NCBI RefSeq assembly: GCF_029544075.1
Contig: NZ_JAJQJH010000006.1
Coordinates: 113,778 to 177,777 of the forward strand
DNA length: 64,000 nucleotides
Direction of reading: 5' to 3'
Origin: Chromohalobacter canadensis
Lineage (GTDB): Bacteria > Pseudomonadota > Gammaproteobacteria > Pseudomonadales > Halomonadaceae
How positions within the stretch are numbered: position 1 is the first letter of the stretch; each line of letters opens with the position of its first letter. Below, one piece after another: positions 47,236-54,729 of this stretch. A model generated the notes under the pieces. The model was not told the DNA's origin, searched no databases, and saw nothing but the letters and a program-made list of their open reading frames with translations. The position numbers and the translations under genes were made by a program.

Positions 47236-47697
47236 ATGTCCAGCAAGCGCAATAATGATCGCGATATGTCGGTTAAAGAAGCGGGCCGCAAGGGTGGCGA
47301 GGCCAACGCAGAAACCCATGATCAAGAGCATTTCGAAGATATTGGTCATAAAGGGGGGACTGCTAACGCTGAGTCCCATGACCAGGAGCACTTCGAAGAT
47401 ATTGGTCACAAGGGGGGCGTTGCGAACGCAGAGAGCCACAGCCGCGAACACTTCGAAGACATTGGCCACAAGGGAGGTACTGCGAACGCAGAATCTCATA
47501 GCCGCGAACATTTTGAAGATATTGGACATGAAGGCGGAGAAAGGAGCAGTGGCAACTTTGCCAATGATCCTGAGAAAGCCTCCGAGGCTGGCCAGAAAGG
47601 TGGCAAGCACAGCAGTGGTAGTTTCGAGAAAGATGGGGAAAAGGCCTCGGAGGCGGGAAAAAAAGGTGGCCGCCGTAGCGGAGGTGGTAATTCATAA
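47236..47697 (+). CDS. KGG-repeat stress protein (Con-10/GsiB/YciG-like)
   Basis: The 153-residue, very hydrophilic protein is made almost wholly of stress-induced KGG repeats (PF10685 type). After MSVKEAGRKGGEANAE there are four nearly identical 20-residue units of the form FEDIGHKGGTANAESHSREH. Two longer units of NDPEKASEAGQKGG type follow. Relatives include B. subtilis GsiB, fungal Con-10 and enterobacterial YciG, linked to starvation and desiccation. AGGAGGT precedes the ATG. The 60-base DNA repeats suggest copy-number change by slippage. Confidence 0.9.
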   Translation: MSSKRNNDRDMSVKEAGRKGGEANAETHDQEHFEDIGHKGGTANAESHDQEHFEDIGHKGGVANAESHSREHFEDIGHKGGTANAESHSREHFEDIGHEGGERSSGNFANDPEKASEAGQKGGKHSSGSFEKDGEKASEAGKKGGRRSGGGNS

Positions 47698-47714
47698 TCT
47701 CATTGCCCACTTTT

Positions 47715-47744
47715 CTAGCGCTAGCCATGGAAGGCTAGCGCTAG
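47715..47744. terminator. Nested palindromic hairpin after the KGG gene
   Basis: CTAGCGCTAGCC (47715-47726) pairs with GGCTAGCGCTAG (47733-47744). The arm itself contains the palindrome CTAGCGCTAG. It is flanked by TTTT and AAAA, so it could terminate or protect transcripts in both directions. Confidence 0.65.
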
Positions 47745-47850
47745 GAAAATTGAGTATAGAGGCGTAAGGGAATGAATTTGGATTACCAATAGCCCATATT
47801 TTTGAAAGTAAGGTTGTGAACTTTACTCGTGGCGAATAGGGAGAGCTGAT

Positions 47851-48057
47851 ATGACACAAGGAGTAGGAGGTCAGTCGCCGGGAAATATTACCCATCATCT
47901 TAAGGGTATGGATTTTCCCGCGGACCGGTCAGACCTCGAGCGTCAGGCCCAAGAAAATGGCGCTGGAGAAGATGTGATGGATATTATTCGGCAACTGCCG
48001 GATCAGCAATACGAAAGCATGGCTGACGTTACCAAGGGAGTTGGTGAAGTGGAGTAG
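47851..48057 (+). CDS. DUF2795 domain protein
   Basis: The 68-residue protein contains HHLKGMDFPADRSDLERQA and IIRQLPDQQYESMADVTKG, the conserved features of DUF2795. Members occur in stress gene clusters next to KGG and ferritin-like proteins; the molecular function is unknown. GGGAGAG precedes the ATG at short distance. It probably shares a transcript with the KGG gene if the hairpin between them is leaky. Confidence 0.82.
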   Translation: MTQGVGGQSPGNITHHLKGMDFPADRSDLERQAQENGAGEDVMDIIRQLPDQQYESMADVTKGVGEVE

Positions 48058-48142
48058 GATCTTAGTCGTACAGTACGGCCTTTTTTAAGTAAGAGGGCCG
48101 GAAAAGAGGAGGTATACAGTACAGGGATGTATATTTTTAATA

Positions 48143-48169
48143 GAAAAGCGCTCTTTCCGAGCGCTTTTC
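48143..48169 (+). terminator. Intrinsic terminator after DUF2795 gene
   Basis: GAAAAGCGCTC (48143-48153), loop TTTCC, GAGCGCTTTTC (48159-48169). The T-rich end of the stem supports termination, and the AAAA at the other end suggests it is bidirectional. A GTACAGGGATGTAT repeat motif lies just upstream at 48119. Confidence 0.85.
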
Positions 48170-48295
48170 ACTGTCATGTAACCTTATTAGGGTGGCCTGG
48201 TTAAGAAGCTTGGGTGAGTTTACGAAGTACGATTGATCTTTAAAAATGCTTGGAGCGCGCTCTGAGAAACAGGTCTAAGATAAGGTGTTATAAAG

Positions 48296-48754
48296 ATGTA
48301 CAAGTCTATACTTGTCCCAATGAATGACAGTCTCGCATCTATGTCGGCGTTGTATAAGGCCCACCGACTCGCGCAGCGTGAAAATGCGCAATTACATTTG
48401 CTCCATGTAGTAGAACCCCGAGATACTGGGGATGTTATAGGAGAGGCGTTAGGTGCCCCTATACATCAAATGGATGCGCAGGATTGTGCCAGAGCAGAAG
48501 CTTCTTTGGATTCTTGGTGGAAGAAAGTGAATCAGCCGCGGGGAGAAGTGAACCTGGTGGTGAAAAGTGGAAAGATAGATGAGGCTATAAGCGAGGAAGT
48601 TGGGCGCTTAGAAGTAGATATCATCATTATGGGTTCTACAAAAGCCACCCACAAGTGGAGAGGGATACTCTTGAAAGTTCAAAGAAAGGTATCATGTGGT
48701 CTTGTTGTTATTAATGAAAGGGAAGATATAGTGCTAGAGCACTTTCCTTCCTAG
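48296..48754 (+). CDS. Universal stress protein (UspA family)
   Basis: This 152-residue single-domain Usp starts MYKSILVPMNDSLASM with LHLLHVVEP as the second strand, and has IIIMGSTKATHKWRGIL followed by VSCGLVVI. The ATP-binding loop GxxG-N9-GS is degenerate (the second GS is missing), so nucleotide binding is doubtful. The gene is AT-rich and flanked by other stress genes. There is no clear strong ribosome site, only AAGGTG. Confidence 0.88.
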   Translation: MYKSILVPMNDSLASMSALYKAHRLAQRENAQLHLLHVVEPRDTGDVIGEALGAPIHQMDAQDCARAEASLDSWWKKVNQPRGEVNLVVKSGKIDEAISEEVGRLEVDIIIMGSTKATHKWRGILLKVQRKVSCGLVVINEREDIVLEHFPS

Positions 48755-48801
48755 GTTAATGTGTTCTCTATACTGGCTATATTAAAAGGGTGGCATGTTG
48801 T

Positions 48802-49110
48802 TTAGCGGTCCTGCGGGGTTTCATCTTGGCCACCTAAGGTGTAGTCAGGGGGGTCGCTAGCGGGAAAGCTATCTTTGCTCATGTCATCAATATGCTCTTG
48901 GCTTTCTTCTTTAGGTGGAGCTTTGCTAAATTCGAGAAGTGGTCTTGTTAATATCCAATGGTCTTCTTGTTGTTTGAGGTGATGATAGGGGATGTTATAT
49001 AGATCGCCATCCTTAGCCTTGAGTAAAGCTTCATCTTGACTCGCGTCTTTAAGTAAGTGGCCAACAATAGTGTTGTCCTCGTTATAAACCGCATACGGAT
49101 AGTTTTTCAT
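48802..49110 (-). CDS. Small protein with SFPASDPP motif
   Basis: The 102-residue protein has an N-terminal beta-like half beginning NYPYAVYNEDNTIVGHLL. Its C-terminus carries DSFPASDPPDYTLGG, a short motif that recurs in many unrelated small bacterial stress proteins. No domain name can be assigned. AGAGGTACC precedes ATG 49110. It lies between Usp and the DUF892 gene and reads leftwards, possibly with the latter. Confidence 0.7.
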   Translation of the reverse strand: MKNYPYAVYNEDNTIVGHLLKDASQDEALLKAKDGDLYNIPYHHLKQQEDHWILTRPLLEFSKAPPKEESQEHIDDMSKDSFPASDPPDYTLGGQDETPQDR

Positions 49111-49165
49111 AGGTACCTCTTAGAGGCTTGTATAATACTGAAGGTTGGTTATAAAGCGTTGGTTA

Positions 49166-49192
49166 GGCTAGGCGTATAAGATACGCCTAGCC
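49166..49192 (-). terminator. Perfect 12-bp hairpin after the DUF892 gene
   Basis: GGCTAGGCGTAT (49166-49177), loop AAG, ATACGCCTAGCC (49181-49192). It lies 18 bases beyond the stop of the leftward DUF892 gene. A T tail is weak. Confidence 0.7.
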
Positions 49193-49210
49193 GAGTTATC
49201 ATAAAGAAAC

Positions 49211-49723
49211 TTACCTTTTTCCTTCTAAAGCTTCGCTCTCGGCACGGGATAGAAAAGCTTTAGTTATGTCATCAAGGTTATCTTCTAACCATTTGGCCAT
49301 ATTTACTTCCTCCTCGAGAATACCCTTGCAGACTTCCCTGATCTGGTTTTCACCGAGTTCGTCAGCCGCAGCGATAAGAGCCCGATAATTAGCAATTTCG
49401 AAGTGTTCAAACGCGTAGCTAGCAATGCCCCCTTTAACGACTTCGTCAGAAGCCATGGATCCACCGATGGCTTGCCCTATGGCGGCGAATTTACCGCTGA
49501 CATCCTTCATGGTAGAAGGGCTTTCATCCATTGATTTCAGGCATCCTTCTAGGCGGTCTGCCTGTGATTTGGTCTCTTCAATATGTTGGTTGATCCTTTC
49601 CTTCAACTTCGGGTAATGCTCCAAACGCTTGGCCTGAGCTGTTAGCATTTGCTCTGCTTGCTCTTCCATGGCATGCGCGTCCTTTAACCAAACATGTAGT
49701 TGGCTTACTGAACTGGTGCTCAT
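49211..49723 (-). CDS. DUF892 ferritin-like protein (YciE/YciF family)
   Basis: The 170-residue, four-helix ferritin-like protein has VWLKDAHAMEEQAEQML at the start, SYAFEHFEIANYRAL in the third helix and LEEEVNMAKWLEDNL near the end. Together these supply the Glu and His residues of a di-iron site. YciE/YciF proteins are induced by stress and co-occur with KGG proteins (E. coli yciGFE) and Mn-catalase, as they do here. AAGGAGAG precedes ATG 49723. Confidence 0.9.
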   Translation of the reverse strand: MSTSSVSQLHVWLKDAHAMEEQAEQMLTAQAKRLEHYPKLKERINQHIEETKSQADRLEGCLKSMDESPSTMKDVSGKFAAIGQAIGGSMASDEVVKGGIASYAFEHFEIANYRALIAAADELGENQIREVCKGILEEEVNMAKWLEDNLDDITKAFLSRAESEALEGKR

Positions 49724-49843
49724 AGCTTCTCTCCTTGAGGTGGGTGTTATTTCGCGTTTTCAAGTACATGTGCTATATATTTTAGTAGCCTACATGGACA
49801 GGCACATCCAAAGGTTGGCTCTGCCTTTGTTTTAAGTAAAAAA

Positions 49844-50338
49844 TCACTCGAATGCGCTAGCCTTTCCTGTGCGATCGGAAACCGGTCGTTCGACTTCTCG
49901 GTCGAGACGCTCGGTAAATGTTTTCAACCCGCTTGCTAAGGGTGACATTGCTCGCCACAGTTCATCGTCCTTGAGCAGGCGAAAGACACCCCTGACCCCA
50001 GGTGCCTGTTGCCGGCGGTGCTCGGCGCCGTGAGCTTCTCTCTCCACAGTGACTAAAGCATCGCGGGCAGCGTAGACGGTCTTGTGGAATTGTCCCGGGG
50101 GGACACTGGAAATTGCTATCAGCAGCGTAGAAAGATTCTGTATGGCATTCAGCGAACCCTCACGACTGAGTGCATCGGTAAGACTTTGTGCCAGTTGGGT
50201 ATTGCTGCGAACGAGATCGTCTGCAAAACGCAGGAAGCCATGCTCGTGCAATCCTTGCAGCAGTCGTTCTAGCTCTTGCTGCGCGCTGGGCTCGAGATTC
50301 TCGTTGGGCGGTGGTGTGTAATCGATACGCTCGGCCAT
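49844..50338 (-). CDS. DUF1641 protein, partner of formate dehydrogenase
   Basis: The 164-residue, mostly helical protein has LLQGLHEHGFLRFADDLVRS and ARDALVTVEREAH. DUF1641 genes (B. subtilis yrhD type) regularly follow a formate dehydrogenase catalytic gene. Here the start overlaps the preceding formate dehydrogenase stop by one base, implying coupling. The role is unknown; a membrane-linked adaptor or assembly factor is possible. Confidence 0.85.
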   Translation of the reverse strand: MAERIDYTPPPNENLEPSAQQELERLLQGLHEHGFLRFADDLVRSNTQLAQSLTDALSREGSLNAIQNLSTLLIAISSVPPGQFHKTVYAARDALVTVEREAHGAEHRRQQAPGVRGVFRLLKDDELWRAMSPLASGLKTFTERLDREVERPVSDRTGKASAFE

Positions 50339-53304
50339 TAGTTCTTCTCCGGATGCGCTTGATGCTCAGGGGGTTGGTGGTAATCCTCCTGCATCCATTT
50401 GACTTCGACCGGAACACCCTCGATCGGCGTGGGATGACCGTAACGAAAATTGTTGTGGGGGAGAGGAGGATGTCCCTTTTCCTTGGGGAGGCGTTCCAGC
50501 CTGACGGCTGTCTCCTTGTAGGCGGGCGTGTCGACGTCGGGATCGTGATGCTCGCCCGTCAATAGGTTAAGTCCCGGCTTGCCTTGGTGAATGGGCATGA
50601 ATAGCGTGTAACCGCTGACCCGGTCAGTTACACAGGCCTTGACCTCCAGGCTGCCCCGGCGCGACGTGACTCGGACCCAACTTCCGTCCTCAAGGTTCAT
50701 TTCTCGGGCCATGTCTGGCCCTACCTCGACAAACCAGTCGGGAACTTGTTTTAGGGTGCCCTCTGTTTGGCCGCTCTGGTTCATGCCTTGAAAATGTTCC
50801 AGCAGCCTGCCGTTATCCAGCATGAAGGGATAATCTTCGTCCTCGACTTCCGCTGGCGATTGCCATTCGAGCGGGTAGAGCTGCGCTTTACCATTCTCTT
50901 TTGGGAAGCCGTCGCGATAAAGATAGGGCGAATCGTTGCCTTCGGCGTCGACAGGCCAAAGCAATGAATTCCAGCCCTCAAGCCGCTCGTAGCTGACCCC
51001 GGCAAAGAGGGGGGAAATAGCGGCACACTCAGCCATGATCTCGGAGGGATGCTGGTAGCTCCACGTATATCCCATGCGATTGGCCAGCTCAGTCAGAATC
51101 CGCCAATCAGGACGGCTATCGCCCAGTGGTGGCATGGCTTCGTAGAAACGTTGAATACGCCGCTCGGTATTAACGAAGGTTCCTTCTTTTTCGACGCTGG
51201 CACAGGCAGGCAAAACGACGTCGGCGAACTGGGCAGTGCGGCTTACGAACATATCCTGAACGACGAGAAAGTCGAGCTTGCTGAAAGCGTCATGCACATT
51301 ATTGGTGTCCGCATCGGAAAAGGCGGTCTCCTCACCAATGACATACATCGCCTTGAGATCACGCTTCTCGGCGGCTTGCACCATCAGAAAGTTGCCTTCC
51401 CCCACTTTGCTGGGAAGTGTCTCCTTGTCGACGCCCCAACCTTTGGCCCAGCGCTCGCGGACCTCGTCGTCGGCCACCGGATCGTAGCCGGGATAGGTAT
51501 TGCGTAGACAGCCGAAGTCACTCGCGCCTTGGACGTTGTTATGCCCCCGCATGGGATAGCCACCGGTACCCGGACGACCGAAGTTACCAGTGGTGAGTAG
51601 GAGATTAGAGAACGCCGTGCTGGTATCGGTTCCATGGCTGTGTTGGGTGACGCCCATCGCCCATACGATGCACAGTCGCTCGGCCTTGCCGACGGTCTCC
51701 GCCAACTCCGTTAGTGTTTCCAACGAGAGCCCGGTCACCTCGGTAGCGAACTCGAGCGTATAGGGTTCCAGTGAACGCCGGAATTCATCCACGCCCGCGA
51801 CATGCTCATCCAGAAACGTTTGGTCGGCGTAGCCGTTATCGAACTGATAACGTGTGATCGCCAGGGTCCAGGCCAAGTCGGTCCCTGCGCGCGGACGCAG
51901 GAACCGGTCGGCGCGTTCGGCCATCTCGTGTTTTCGTGTATCGATGACGATGTGCTTTTGTTGGCCTTTCTTATGGGCAGCCTTGAGGCGCGAGGCGATG
52001 ACGGGGTGGCTCTCGGCGGTATTACTACCCACCATGATGACCACGTCGGCATGCTGAAGATCTTCGATACGCCCCGCATCGGCTCCGTAACCAGCGGTGC
52101 GTTTCAATCCCGTCGACGCTGGGCTCTGACAATAACGCGAGGAATTGTCGATGTTATTGGTGCCTATGATCTGACGCGCCAACTTCTGTGCCAGGTACGC
52201 CTCTTCATTGCTCGCCTTGCTGGAGCCGATGACACCGATGCTGTCGGCGCCGTAGGTATCGCGCACTTCAAGCAAACGTTTCGCTACCAGCGATAGGGCC
52301 TCGTCCCAACTTGCTTCGCGAAAGGCACCGTTTTCACGAATCAATGGAGTTTTTAAGCGGTTGTCAGAGTTGACGAAGTCCCAGGCAAATTTGCCCTTGA
52401 TGCAGGTGGATATACCATTGACCGGCGCCTCTTCGACCGGTTGAATCTTGAGAATCGTTCGGTCCCGCGTCCACATCTCGAACGAACAGCCGACACCACA
52501 ATAGGTACAGACGGTCTTGGTGCGCTTGATCTCAGGCTGCCGCCAATGCATGTCCATCACCGAAATACCGGTAATCAACTGCGCGCCCGTGGTTTTCTCG
52601 ACCTGTTTGGTGAGATCGATCATTGAGCGCTTGAGCTGGCTTGGCATGAAAGTAAAAGGGCCAGTGTTCTCGTGCATGCTGTTTTCCAGCAGAGCGTTGC
52701 ACGGGCAAACGGTAACGCAATGGCCGCAGTGGACACAGCTCGACTCATCGATCTGCTTGCCGCCGTCCCACAGCACACGTGGGCTTTCCATGCTGTAATC
52801 GATGGAAAGAGTCTCGTTGACTTCGATGTTCTGGCAAGCTTCAACGCAGCGACCGCAAAGGATGCATTGATCGGGATCGTAGGTATAGAAAGGGCTGGAA
52901 GTGTCTTTCTGATAGGGTTTGCGTTGGTAGTCATAGCGCTGGATATCGATACCCATATCGGCAACCGTGTTGTGCAACGTGCAGTCGCCGTTATTATTCT
53001 CGCAGACCGTGCAATACAACTCGTGTTTGGAGAGCAGCCGATCCATACCCTCTTCGCGAGCCTCCCTGGCCAATGGAGAGGCGCTTTTGATGTCGAGCCC
53101 CGCTGTGCTTGTTACCGCACAACTTCGCTTAAGTTCTCCATTGATCTCTACCCAGCAAGTATCACAGGTTTGCAATGGCCCCAATGTTTTTAAGTAACAG
53201 ACATGGGGGAGGCTGATTCCGTTTTGCTCAAGAAAATCAATGAGCGGGACATTCTCTTCTCCGCTCAGCCGTTTGCCATCCAAAATGAGCTCGCATTGAC
53301 TCAT
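50338..53304 (-). CDS. Formate dehydrogenase, molybdopterin catalytic subunit (YrhE-like)
   Basis: The 988-residue protein is a second, distinct formate dehydrogenase. Domains in order: a 2Fe-2S ferredoxin domain (CYLKTLGPLQTCDTC), a Nuo G-type stretch (CTVCENNNGDCTLH), two 4Fe-4S motifs (CILCGRCVEAC and CVHCGHCVTVCPC), and the molybdopterin enzyme with CTYCGVGCSFEMW. The active-site cysteine is in SSRYCQSPAST. No NuoE/NuoF subunit is nearby, unlike the enzyme at 14.7 kb, so its electron acceptor is different or supplied elsewhere. It is followed by DUF1641 and divergent from a quinol oxidase operon. Confidence 0.92.
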   Translation of the reverse strand: MSQCELILDGKRLSGEENVPLIDFLEQNGISLPHVCYLKTLGPLQTCDTCWVEINGELKRSCAVTSTAGLDIKSASPLAREAREEGMDRLLSKHELYCTVCENNNGDCTLHNTVADMGIDIQRYDYQRKPYQKDTSSPFYTYDPDQCILCGRCVEACQNIEVNETLSIDYSMESPRVLWDGGKQIDESSCVHCGHCVTVCPCNALLENSMHENTGPFTFMPSQLKRSMIDLTKQVEKTTGAQLITGISVMDMHWRQPEIKRTKTVCTYCGVGCSFEMWTRDRTILKIQPVEEAPVNGISTCIKGKFAWDFVNSDNRLKTPLIRENGAFREASWDEALSLVAKRLLEVRDTYGADSIGVIGSSKASNEEAYLAQKLARQIIGTNNIDNSSRYCQSPASTGLKRTAGYGADAGRIEDLQHADVVIMVGSNTAESHPVIASRLKAAHKKGQQKHIVIDTRKHEMAERADRFLRPRAGTDLAWTLAITRYQFDNGYADQTFLDEHVAGVDEFRRSLEPYTLEFATEVTGLSLETLTELAETVGKAERLCIVWAMGVTQHSHGTDTSTAFSNLLLTTGNFGRPGTGGYPMRGHNNVQGASDFGCLRNTYPGYDPVADDEVRERWAKGWGVDKETLPSKVGEGNFLMVQAAEKRDLKAMYVIGEETAFSDADTNNVHDAFSKLDFLVVQDMFVSRTAQFADVVLPACASVEKEGTFVNTERRIQRFYEAMPPLGDSRPDWRILTELANRMGYTWSYQHPSEIMAECAAISPLFAGVSYERLEGWNSLLWPVDAEGNDSPYLYRDGFPKENGKAQLYPLEWQSPAEVEDEDYPFMLDNGRLLEHFQGMNQSGQTEGTLKQVPDWFVEVGPDMAREMNLEDGSWVRVTSRRGSLEVKACVTDRVSGYTLFMPIHQGKPGLNLLTGEHHDPDVDTPAYKETAVRLERLPKEKGHPPLPHNNFRYGHPTPIEGVPVEVKWMQEDYHQPPEHQAHPEKN

Positions 53305-53706
53305 TGCACGTCACCTTGTCTCGGCCGGTTATTAGCTACCTATTGCTAGTAGTTAATATGCTTGTGTGTTTTGTTTCATAACGACTTGATTCTAGCTTAC
53401 GCCTTCTTGATGTATTGATAAGGATGAGCTTAGCGTTGATGCAGGTTAATATCCTCGACGAAAAGAGTATCCGCGGGCTGGGGATTGCGCGAAGATGAGT
53501 GCGTCTTGTACGTGGCAGGCGCGAGGTGGATACGTTGCGTCCAATAAATTTATAAGGTTGTGTACAGGGAATGTATAGATGACAAGAGGCGTCAACAATA
53601 AATATCAAGGCTCAAATTGCTACGTTTAGAAACACGACAAGGCAATCGATATTGCTACTATGATATTGTTACTACTATATTGCACTGACCTTTAGTGAGC
53701 TCCCAC
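53305..53706. promoter_or_regulatory. Divergent control region between formate dehydrogenase and cyoA
   Basis: These 402 AT-rich bases hold no supported gene. They must contain promoters for both directions. GTACAGGGAATGTAT at 53562-53576 is a near copy of the motif seen at 4979 and 48119. TATTGCTACTATGATATTG just before cyoA could carry its -10 box. No confident regulator site was found. Confidence 0.5.
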
Positions 53707-54729
53707 ATGATGAGTCGAAGACAGTCTATATGGATATCTCACCTTGTACAGCGCTATCAATTCGGGTTGTTATTGTGCCTGTTCGTCACATTGGCGGGGT
53801 GTAGTGAGCACCATTTGAGTTTCTTGGACCCACAGGGGCCTATCGCGGCGGCACAACGCGGCCACTATTGGTTTGTAGTAGCACTATCGATGGTTGTAGT
53901 GCTGCCTGTCATCGTTTTAACACCTTGGCTGGTGTGGCGTTATCGCTATGGCGGTACGGCCATCTATCGCCCCCATTGGACGTTTTCCAAGAAGATGGAA
54001 TGGCTTATATGGGGGATGCCCGTATTGATTGTAGCCGTGTTGAGTTATGTGCTCTGGACGGCGACTCATGCGCTTGATCCTTATCAGCCGTTGTCTTCCG
54101 ATAAAGAGCCGTTGCGTGTTCAGGTCGTAGGTTACGACTGGAAATGGCTGTTTATCTATCCCGAGCAGGGCATCGCCATCGCCGGGAAACTGATGTTTCC
54201 CGCCGACCGCCCGTTAGCCCTCGAGCTGACGTCAAACACGGTGATGCAGTCATTCTTCATACCGGCGCTGGGTAGCCAGATCTATGCAATGAACAACATG
54301 GTCACCAAGCTACATCTGGCGGCGGGGGCTCCAGGGACATTTCGCGGTCAGAACGCTCAGTACAATGGCAAGCATTTTCACGAGCAGCGCTTCACTGCTG
54401 AGGCCCTCGAGCCTTATGCGTTCAGTGATTTTGTCGAAGCAGCACGTAAAACAGGGGTGCCGATGACGCGTCAGCGCTATGAAATTTTCGCGGACCCCAG
54501 CACGCTGAGTGAGGCGGAACGGATAATCGACAATGGAACTAACGATGGTCTGATCAGCTTCTCTCAAGTGCCCGAGGGGCTGTTTGAGGCAATCGTCGAT
54601 GGCCCCTTGCTCGCCCGAGCTCTGCTGCCCTCCGGTCCTGTCGCCATGACACCCAGAAACGTATCTGCCGTGCCCAAGGCGCCGGCCGGCGCCTCCATCG
54701 TTCCGTTCAAGAAGGAAGCCGCCCAGTGA
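53707..54729 (+). CDS. cyoA: Cytochrome bo3-type quinol oxidase subunit II
   Basis: The roughly 340-residue subunit has a lipoprotein signal peptide ending in the lipobox LAGC, two membrane helices (WFVVALSMVVVLPVIVL and LIWGMPVLIVAVLSYVLW) and a periplasmic cupredoxin domain. The copper A cysteines of cytochrome c oxidases are absent, and GSQIYAMNNM is the quinol oxidase form. ATG 53707 is preferred to GTG 53695. It overlaps cyoB by 4 bases. Confidence 0.92.
   Translation: MMSRRQSIWISHLVQRYQFGLLLCLFVTLAGCSEHHLSFLDPQGPIAAAQRGHYWFVVALSMVVVLPVIVLTPWLVWRYRYGGTAIYRPHWTFSKKMEWLIWGMPVLIVAVLSYVLWTATHALDPYQPLSSDKEPLRVQVVGYDWKWLFIYPEQGIAIAGKLMFPADRPLALELTSNTVMQSFFIPALGSQIYAMNNMVTKLHLAAGAPGTFRGQNAQYNGKHFHEQRFTAEALEPYAFSDFVEAARKTGVPMTRQRYEIFADPSTLSEAERIIDNGTNDGLISFSQVPEGLFEAIVDGPLLARALLPSGPVAMTPRNVSAVPKAPAGASIVPFKKEAAQ

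Noticed and set aside
53336..53608. 90-codon leftward frame in the formate dehydrogenase-cyoA gap
   Set aside because: It has no ribosome site and an Arg/Ser/Thr-rich product with no recognisable domain, in a region needed for divergent promoters.
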